The position numbers were made by a program, and so were the translations under genes. Shown here in pieces: positions 56,958-64,000 of a stretch of 64,000 nucleotides of DNA. The stretch comes from Chlorocebus sabaeus (Eukaryota > Chordata > Mammalia > Primates > Cercopithecidae): positions 112,637,143 through 112,701,142 of the forward strand of contig NC_132910.1 of the NCBI RefSeq assembly GCF_047675955.1, written 5' to 3'. The notes beneath the pieces are model-generated. The model saw nothing but the letters and a program-made list of their open reading frames with translations, was not told where the DNA came from and made no database searches. Positions within the stretch are counted from its first letter, which is position 1. Each line of letters opens with the position of its first letter.

Positions 56958-57186
56958 TTTTTTTCTGATGGAGTCTCGCTGTGTTGCCCAGGCTGGAGTC
57001 AGTGGCACAATCTCAGCTCACTGTTACCTCAGCCTCCCGGGTTCAAGTGATTCTCCTGCCTCAGCCTCCCGAATAGCTGGAACTATAGGGGTGCACCACC
57101 ACGCCTGGCTTATTTTTTGTATTTTTAGTAGAGATATTGGCCAGAATGGTCTCGAACTCCTGACCTCATGATCTGCCTGCCTCAGC
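56958..57186 (-). mobile_element. Alu, antisense, 5' truncated
   Basis: TTTTTTTTCTGATGGAGTCTCGC to CTGCCTGCCTCAGC on the plus strand. It lacks the first 50 or so bases of the Alu and has a small deletion around GAGATATTGGCC. Confidence 0.95.
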
Positions 57187-58328
57187 ATTTTTCAAACCTG
57201 TGTTTCCCATTTAAATTAAAAATCTCAGGAGTGCTCACTACACCACTGCTTGGATCCTTATCAACTTCATATCCTCCACTATACAAATGTAAGGAATTAA
57301 TATATCTATGAAAACAGAATACTGCACGTATTAAAAGGTTAACAAAGGTCTTCCTCCCTATCTCTCATTAGGTTTCTAAGCACTATTTTTTTTTTAAAGA
57401 GAAATAGTATGTTATGAAAACTACACACAAAAAAAAATCTGCAAAACAACAGTGAAAAGATACAGACTTTCTATAGTGATTTACAAAGTTTCAGTTAGAA
57501 ATTGAAACTAAAATTTGGGTTTATATTTCCTTTTGTTTTTAAAATTACCTTTATGCTTGAGAGCTGCTGTGATAAACAAAACAGACTGTTGATGTGAACC
57601 TATAGAGCTTTAATTTATAACTAATAATTTAATATTATGGCAGTTATATTTGTCAAAGATAGTCATAAAGACAGACAGGTCTTTGAATAGGAGACTACCC
57701 AGCTTTTTAAAAATCTGAAACTGATGTTCGTCTTGCTTTGAGATCTTATAGACCAAATTCAATTTCTGCAATTGAAAATTGAGAAATATCAGGAAAATTT
57801 AGATGAATTATTCTGGTGGTAGTCATTGCTCTTCATCTCAGTTTTAGATATTTAAATAGTTCCTATTACTGATAGAAAACCATCAGAGCGAATGGTATAA
57901 ATCACCATTAGGGAGACATTTCTTGGTGGACAGCTAATCCCCAAAATGATCAAAGTAAAAAGATAGATATTATAAAAGTTATTCGGTGTTAGAACTCGAA
58001 GGGTGTAGAGTAGTCTAAAAACAAAATATTTAAATATACACTAAATAACTCTTCATAAAATTTGCCACTTAAATTGTCCTGTGCCAGAAATTTTAAAAGT
58101 TAAATAAACACAAATCATATTTGATTAATATTTACATAAACTGGAGTATGAATAAAAGTAATCAAGTGAAGAGAAGATACTTAGACATTGCTTTCCTCAA
58201 TACATTCTTGATGGTATACTCTGTTTTGGAAATCTAACTTTTCATTTTAAATTCTAGGAATGAATGTATGTATACAAAGAAGTGTATACATACAATGGCA
58301 AAAAAAAGCCTTACTACATTCGTATTTC
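57187..58328. other. AT-rich sequence, nothing recognised
   Basis: No repeat family or gene-like feature could be recognised. Confidence 0.4.
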
Positions 58329-58330
58329 TT

Positions 58331-58334
58331 ATAT

Positions 58335-58369
<35 letters not shown>

Positions 58370-58371
58370 TT
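58331..58371. repeat. (TTTA)n microsatellite, evolved Alu tail
   Basis: About ten ATTT units directly abutting the antisense Alu. Confidence 0.94.
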
Positions 58372-58656
58372 TTGAGACAGGGCTGAGCCAGTTGCCCAGG
58401 CAGGAGTGCAGTGGCACGATCTTGGCTCACTGCAGCCTCAACCTCCCAGGCTCAGGTAATTCTCCCATCTCAACCTCCTGAGTAGCTGAGACTACAGGCT
58501 TGTGCCAACATGCCCAGTTAATTTTTTGTATTTTTTAAGTAGAGACAGGGTTTCATCATGTTGCCCATAATGGTCTGGTAGTCCTGTATTCAAGCAGTCC
58601 ACCTGCCTCAGCCTCCCAAAGTGCTGGCATTACAGGCGAGAGGCACTGTGGGCAGA
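58372..58656 (-). mobile_element. AluJ-like, antisense
   Basis: TTTGAGACAGGGCTGAGCCA to GAGGCACTGTGGGCAG on the plus strand, both arms present, strongly diverged. Confidence 0.94.
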
Positions 58657-58969
58657 CCCTGCATAGTGATTTCATTTTTCTTTGCCTCTTTCCTTGTTTT
58701 ATGGTTTGAATGTGTGGTTTGGGAGATAGTATTGTGTGTGTATGGTTTTCCTTTTGGCAGAAATCCTTAGTTTTGGGTTGGTTAGATAGACAACTGGCAA
58801 AAATGTATTAGAGGAATGACATGAAGAGTTACTGAAAGGAATTAAAAATAATGTAATTGATGTAGACTTACCTGACAGCAGACTTAACTAGATCTTATTT
58901 TTCTTTATTTTAATCAACAAATCAACAATTATTTGTTTAAAAAAATAAAAAGAAGGAAAACACATTGCA

Positions 58970-59230
58970 TATCAGATCCTGAGCCAGACACTACTGAAGC
59001 AATTAGCAATACTATCGAATTCCTCCCTACGCAGAGATTACTATCTGATTTGGGAGAGAGACAAGCAAATACAACACAATTTGAAATTGTCCTAGGGAGA
59101 AGCTTCCTGTGTCATTACAATTCACAGAAAAATTGGTTAACTCAAACCTGGGAGTTCAGTGAAGCCTTTCTCAAAGTGTGGACATTTCAAGTGAAATGAA
59201 CAGCAGTTGCATAGGAAAAGCTGCTAGGAG
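58970..59230 (-). mobile_element. Possible L2 fragment, antisense
   Basis: GAGCCAGACACTACTGAAGC, GAGACAAGCAAATACAACAC and TCTCAAAGTGTGGACATTTC follow the order of the reversed L2 3' region. Weak to moderate. Confidence 0.4.
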
Positions 59231-59232
59231 AC

Positions 59233-59300
59233 AGACAGCAAATTGCAGTATGTAATTAGAATAGACACACAGCAAATTGCAGTGTGTAATTTAGAATAAA
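59233..59300. repeat. Tandem duplication, about 35-bp units
   Basis: ACAGCAAATTGCAGTATGTA (about 59235) and ACAGCAAATTGCAGTGTGTA (about 59270), each followed by ATT(T)AGAATA. Confidence 0.85.
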
Positions 59301-60312
59301 CTTTTACATAACATCATTCTCTAAAAGGTGATACAAACTAGAGTCTTCTTCAGTGAACTACTGTAATTTTCAGAGGCTAGAAGTCCAGCACTCTCCACAC
59401 GAATTCATATTCATGAGGCGTTGATGGAAAGAGCTCTACATTAGAAGAAATGTACTTGATTTCAATAAATAAAAGGTGTTAGATAAACATCTGCCATATT
59501 TCTTCCATCATATTTGGATACAAAAGGAGTCAGTACTTTCAAAGTGTTGAATAGACTACAGAGTAGACCACAGCAAAGGGTTTCATTTCCATATCATCAT
59601 TACCTTTATCTGTATTAGAAAGTCACCATTAATAATTCATTTATCAGAAAGCTTAGTATATTCAGAAAGGTCCACCAGGTTTGTAATATATTCTAGTGTT
59701 GTATTCCTAATACAGAAAAACAAATAGCACACTCCTCATTTTAGAAAATGCACATGCTAAATACCATATTGAAATACATCACAAATATTTCTATAGCAAT
59801 TCAAGAATCTCTGCAATGTCAACAGAATTCTGACATAAGCGATCCTCTACAAAATGATTGTAAACCTTGATTAAAAACTTCACTGTTTAAATATATTTTT
59901 CAAGCTTGGTCAACTTAAACTTTAAAATAGCTACATTTATGACTGGTAACATTTTATTGCTTTGGTAGTTCACAAGAAATGCAATATTTAATGGTTCTGA
60001 AGAAAGTCTGTGTAACAAATTCTCAAATCTCAAATCACATAATAGCATTGGAAGGGAACACCCATAGTATTTCAAACTAAATTAATGTTACATGTTTTCA
60101 AGGGTATCAACCAGTTATTTAAGCACAAATAAGTTAAATTAAACATTGGGACCTCTGCCCAGAAAAGAACAAAAAATAATAGCAGACACAATGACAAAAA
60201 AAAAGTTGTTATATCCACTAATGTTAAGTTTGTTTCATCAAAATTCAGTCACATCTCTAGGACCACTTAGAAAGCAAAATAATTCTCTATTGTTTCTGAA
60301 TCTCTGTGTTGT
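59301..60312. other. AT-rich sequence, nothing recognised
   Basis: No repeat family or gene-like feature could be recognised. Confidence 0.4.
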
Positions 60313-60316
60313 ACTA

Positions 60317-60360
<44 letters not shown>

Positions 60361-60412
60361 ATCTATTTATTTATCTATCATCTATCATCTATCTACCTAT
60401 CATCTATAATTA
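60317..60412. repeat. (TATC)n tetranucleotide STR, compound
   Basis: Eleven uninterrupted TATC units (60317-60360), followed by CATCTATTTATTTATC- and ATCATCTATC-type variants. The frame at 60146-60409 ends in its translation. Confidence 0.96.
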
Positions 60413-60795
60413 TCAGTCTATTGGTCTGTCTTTCTAGCTACTTCTATCATCTATAATATTTACACCACTGAGTCTCTATACTTTCTAAATTTTCAATGTT
60501 TCTCAAATTCTTTTATATTTGTCTACAATATCCTTAATGGTACCTTTAGCATCTTATAATTTTTCTTAAATTCATCTCTCTTCCTATTTTTTAGGATTTA
60601 GTCCCGTGATTTTTCTACCTAAAATATGTAAGTATAATTCATAGATAAGCAATACATTTTGTTGATCAAATATTTTCTCTTATTCAACTGCCAGTCTTAC
60701 AATTTAATTCATTTTCTCCTTAAGACTAGTCTTCTTAAGTTTAAGGAACTACAGTTAATCTTCCATAGGAAAATGCTCAGTAGAGACCACACCTA
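60413..60795. other. AT-rich sequence, nothing recognised
   Basis: No repeat family or gene-like feature could be recognised. Confidence 0.4.
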
Positions 60796-60799
60796 GTAT

Positions 60800-60895
60800 A
60801 ATTCATTCATTTTACAAGTAAGGACACTGAAGTCTAGAAAGAATAACACCTTGCCAAGCAAATCAGGATTCATCTAGTCCCCATGTGCAATATTA
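60800..60895 (-). mobile_element. MIR fragment, antisense
   Basis: CATTTTACAAGTAAGGACAC, TGAAGTCTAGAAAGAATAAC and CTTGCCAAGCAAATCAGG match the reversed MIR core. Confidence 0.6.
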
Positions 60896-61033
60896 CTCAG
60901 TTTTATTTTCCCTTTAGCATTTTTCCCCCATTAACTCATTGATTTCACCAAAGTCCAACTGAAAGTTGTCAGAGTACTTCTCTAGGGAAATAGATAAAGA
61001 TGTATGACAGTTACAATAGAGACTAAGACTCCC

Positions 61034-61400
61034 TGATATGGTTTGGCTCTGTGTCCCCACATATCATCTTGAATTGTAATCCCCACATGTCAGGGGAAGG
61101 ACCAGGTGGGACGTGGATTGGATCATGGGGGCAGTTTCCCCCATGCCGTTCTCATGTTAGTGAGTGAGTTCTCATGAGATCTGATGACTTGATAAAGGGC
61201 TCTTCCCTTTTCACTTCCTACACATACTCTCTCTTGCCTGCCACCATGTAAGACATGTCTGCTTCCCCTTCTGCCATGATTGTAAGTTTCTTGAGGCCTT
61301 CCCCAGTTATGTGGGACTGTGAGTCAATTAGACCTCTTTTGTTTATAAATTACCTAGTCTTGCATATGTTTTTATAGCAGTGTGAAAAAAGACTAATACA
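61034..61400 (+). mobile_element. MSTA/MSTB solo LTR (ERVL-MaLR)
   Basis: Begins TGATATGGTTTGGCTCTGTG and ends GACTAATACA, with CTTGAATTGTAATCCCCACA, GATTGGATCATGGGGGCAGT, TTCTCATGAGATCTGATGAC and GGAACTGTGAGTC-type text (here GGGACTGTGAGTCAATTAGA). Full-length LTR with no internal sequence. Confidence 0.95.
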
Positions 61401-61785
61401 TTTCCCAAGCCCATCTTTTCCTCCTGTGCACAAAACTAGACTGCATTTCCCAGCCTCCCTTGAAGTTAGATATAGCCATGTGACTGAGTTTTGGCCAGTG
61501 AAAATTGATAGAGTAATGTGTGCCACTTCCAGCTTGGTTCATAAAAGTCTTGTAGGAGTGATCCTCATTTCCCTTGCCCATTCACTTGAATGGAGAAGAC
61601 CCATAGTTCTTGATATGAAGCAGAGGCCCAAGACCAAGGAAGCCTGGGTTTCTGACAACAACATAGAGCCCACCCAAACCTGGAAAAGAAATGCTGGACT
61701 GCAAGAAATAGCATTTTAGCTGTGTTACATCACGACTGAGTTAGGAATTGTTTGTTACAGCAAGTAGCATGCTTGACTAATAAAC
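61401..61785 (+). mobile_element. Old LTR-like repeat directly after the MSTA LTR, family uncertain
   Basis: CTGCATTTCCCAGCCTCCCT, ATATAGCCATGTGACTGAGT, GTGTGCCACTTCCAGCTTGG and TTTGTTACAGCAAGTAGCAT recall a familiar mammalian LTR-type repeat whose usual end is 'GTTACAGCAGCTAGC ... CTAATAC'. The family name is not secure. The opposed frames at 61393-61581 and 61426-61719 are repeat products. Confidence 0.5.
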
Positions 61786-62635
61786 TTACATTGGTATTAC
61801 ACATATGTTATTTTGCAGTTGTACCCTTGGTATTTTCAGAAGAGGGTTTTATCAGAAATTTCACTGACATTTTCATTAATGCAAATGCTATCTTTATTCA
61901 AACATAATGAATATTCTAGTGGTAATGGGTGATAAGAACTTGAAATTATATTTAATATATATTAGATTTCAGTAATCAACTTTTGTACTTTAGGAAGTCA
62001 TTATTTGATTCTGTCTCTTCCTCATTTAATTACTTTAACCAAATAATAATACTCAAAATATCATGACAGTGATGATTAATTTCAATTATTAAATTTAAAA
62101 TAAATATTAATTTTAAAACTATGATTCATATTTTCTTTATTAAAGAATTAACTCAAGATTTCTTCATGAGTCATCTATCGATACAACATATTATATTTTT
62201 ATTTTTTAACCATTTCACAAAATATTGCAGGAGGATGGACATTCTAGTGTTATAAATTATTACTTGGATTTCTGATATTAGGTGTGTTAGGAATTAGGAA
62301 TTCATTTACTGATATACACATACAAAATATATAAGTTACTTTATGTGTATAACTGAGAAAAATGAACAATTATTTTAAAAATGTATTCTTTTCTTCCCAC
62401 AATTAGAATAGCAGTCTAAATATCCTAGAATCAAACAAGCTTTGAGTAGCAATTTATGATCATCCACAAAATAGAGAAGGCCTGAATATTCCGCTTTAAA
62501 CAATATTTAGTTTTGTTTAATGATAGAAGATCCTCTTTTATTATAATACTATGGGATACTTTTATATGGTTTGATTGGTGAGAAGTGCTGGGTAATGGTA
62601 ATTCATGTTTATCCTTGAACAGCTTGTAAATGCAT
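61786..62635. other. AT-rich sequence, nothing recognised
   Basis: No repeat family or gene-like feature could be recognised. Confidence 0.4.
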
Positions 62636-62640
62636 AAAAT

Positions 62641-62924
62641 AGGCCGGGTGTGGTGGCTCACACCTGTAATCCCAGAACTTTTGGAGGCTGTGGTTGGGCG
62701 AATCACCTGAGGTCAGGAGTTCGAGACCAGCCTGGCCAACATGGTGAAATCCCGTCTCTACTAAAAACACAAAAATGTGCTAGGCGTGGCAGTGCATGCC
62801 TGTAATCCTAGCTACTCAGGAGGCTGAGACAGGAGAATCACTTGAACCCAGGAGGCGGAGGTTGCAGTGAGCCAAGATCGTGCCATTGCACTCCAGCCTG
62901 GGCGACAAGACTGAAACTCTGTCG
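62641..62924 (+). mobile_element. Alu (AluS-like), full length
   Basis: Starts AGGCCGGGTGTGGTGGCTCA and ends GACTGAAACTCTGTCG, directly followed by (AATG)n. A weak flanking repeat AAATGCATAAAAT (about 62628) and AAATGGCATGAATT (about 62964) may be the target-site duplication. Confidence 0.96.
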
Positions 62925-62967
62925 AATGAATGAATGAATGAATGAATGAATGAATGAATGAATAAAT
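62925..62967. repeat. (AATG)n microsatellite at Alu tail
   Basis: About ten AATG units. Confidence 0.95.
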
Positions 62968-63710
62968 GGCATGAATTATTATAACTTTATTGGAAATGTA
63001 AGTAAATTAACTTGCATCGTAAATAAACTGCTTCTTCTCCAGTTTCTGATGTGCATGACTATAGTCCAGCTAGTTGAAACACAATAGAAACTTGTGAGTT
63101 AAATGGCCAAAGAATACAGGCCATCTTTATTCACCTTCCTACAAAATTTTTCTCTAATGAACATTCTATGTTTTATACTGCTTCTCCTAAAACCATAAGA
63201 TTTATTGATAAGAAGAAATACAAAAGTTATTTCCATTTTAATTAATGTTATAATATTTTGTAATATGGTATCATAATTTTGAAAAACACTAGAAGATTAG
63301 AAAAATCAGTGCCAATAATGCAGACATTGGGAGGAGATTCCATCTGTCTGATATGGTTCTGAATCATGTAAGATTTACAAAATTAGTACATCTTTATTTT
63401 TATTCCTCTTTTCTATCTGTGTCAGTGAATGTAAATGAGTCAGTCTATATAGCATCTTTAAAATCAGTTTCAATAAACTGCAATAGGTATAAAAGAAAGG
63501 AAGTCCATATGCCATAATTTGCTTGGTTGGCACCTAATGGGTACACATGATTAAATGTTGGGTTGACGGTACATTGAATTTTAGATGCAGGATGATGTCA
63601 AATTATCCATGTTAAATTAGCACAAATCCAAATTTGGATGGACAATAGTGTAAGTCCCTTTTTTCTCTATTAATTATAGTGCAAAACAAAACATCTTAAA
63701 AATAATGTAT
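62968..63710. other. AT-rich sequence, nothing recognised
   Basis: No repeat family or gene-like feature could be recognised. Confidence 0.4.
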
Positions 63711-63715
63711 CCATT

Positions 63716-64000
63716 CTCAGGCACGGTGTCTCACGCCTGTAATCCCAGCACTTTGGGAGGCCAACGCGGGTGGATCACGAGGTCAGGAGTATGAGACCAG
63801 CCTGGCCAATATGGTGAAACCCCATCTCTAATAAAAATACAAAAAGTAGACAGGCATGGTGGTGTGTGCCTATAACACCAGCTACTCAGGAGACTGAGGC
63901 AGGAGAATCACTTGAACCCGAGTGTCGCAGGTTACAGTGAGCCGAGATTGTGCCATTGCACTTCAGCCTGGGTGACAGAGCAAGACTGTCTAAAAAAAAA
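63716..64000 (+). mobile_element. Alu (AluS-like), tail cut by window end
   Basis: TCAGGCACGGTGTCTCACGC through GACAGAGCAAGACTGTCT and an A-run reaching base 64000. The right target-site copy is outside. Confidence 0.96.

Noticed and set aside
1..64000. tRNA, snRNA, Y RNA, 7SK, rRNA genes and CpG islands
   Set aside because: Scanned by eye for their hallmark starts and box motifs; none found outside MIR and Alu tRNA/7SL-derived text.

Overview
The window is AT-rich, CpG-poor vertebrate nuclear DNA from a primate, almost certainly human or another catarrhine. It carries AluJ, AluS and AluY copies, primate L1P elements, MSTA/MLT1 LTRs and many old mammalian MIR, L2, L1M and MER5A copies. I find no confident protein-coding gene, no tRNA, rRNA or snRNA gene, no CpG island and nothing prokaryotic. 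It reads as a gene-desert or long-intron segment. Most long open frames are shadows of Alu, L1, L2 or microsatellite sequence.

Layout: 1-3.7 kb is an antisense primate L1 whose ORF1 is almost entirely deleted. 3.7-10.2 kb is mostly unique AT-rich DNA with an L1M 3' end, an antisense L2 and an AluY-like fragment. 10.5-12.9 kb is an old L1M interrupted by an Alu. 14.7-15.25 kb is a non-repetitive block with a dense set of homeodomain, POU and E-box-like words, the best candidate regulatory element. 16.15-18.03 kb is a younger L1 with a classic 5' inversion and a clear target-site duplication. 18.8-21.5 kb holds three Alus and two MIRs. 22-25 kb is rich in short, near-perfect tandem duplications. 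24.2-26.5 kb has two L1 3' fragments that share the same internal deletion.

26.7-42.9 kb contains further Alus, MIRs, L2s, an MLT1 LTR and several microsatellites, ending in a MER5A. 44.9-50.8 kb includes a MIR, an AluJ, antisense L1M, a solo class I ERV LTR with duplicated CCAAT-box units, and a tandem duplication split by an Alu. 51.9-54.1 kb is a long L2 followed by duplicated L1M 3' ends. 54.4-56.3 kb is non-repetitive and has three open frames, each directly after a good splice acceptor; one lies in a patch with retained CpGs. This is the only place where an unannotated exon seems worth testing. 57-64 kb returns to Alus, STRs, an MSTA LTR and an adjoining LTR-like repeat.

There is no operon-like or pathway logic to describe: the content is mobile-element history plus a few candidate conserved or exonic islands. 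Repeat family names come from memory of consensus sequences, and boundaries of old copies are approximate. No new multi-gene system is visible.
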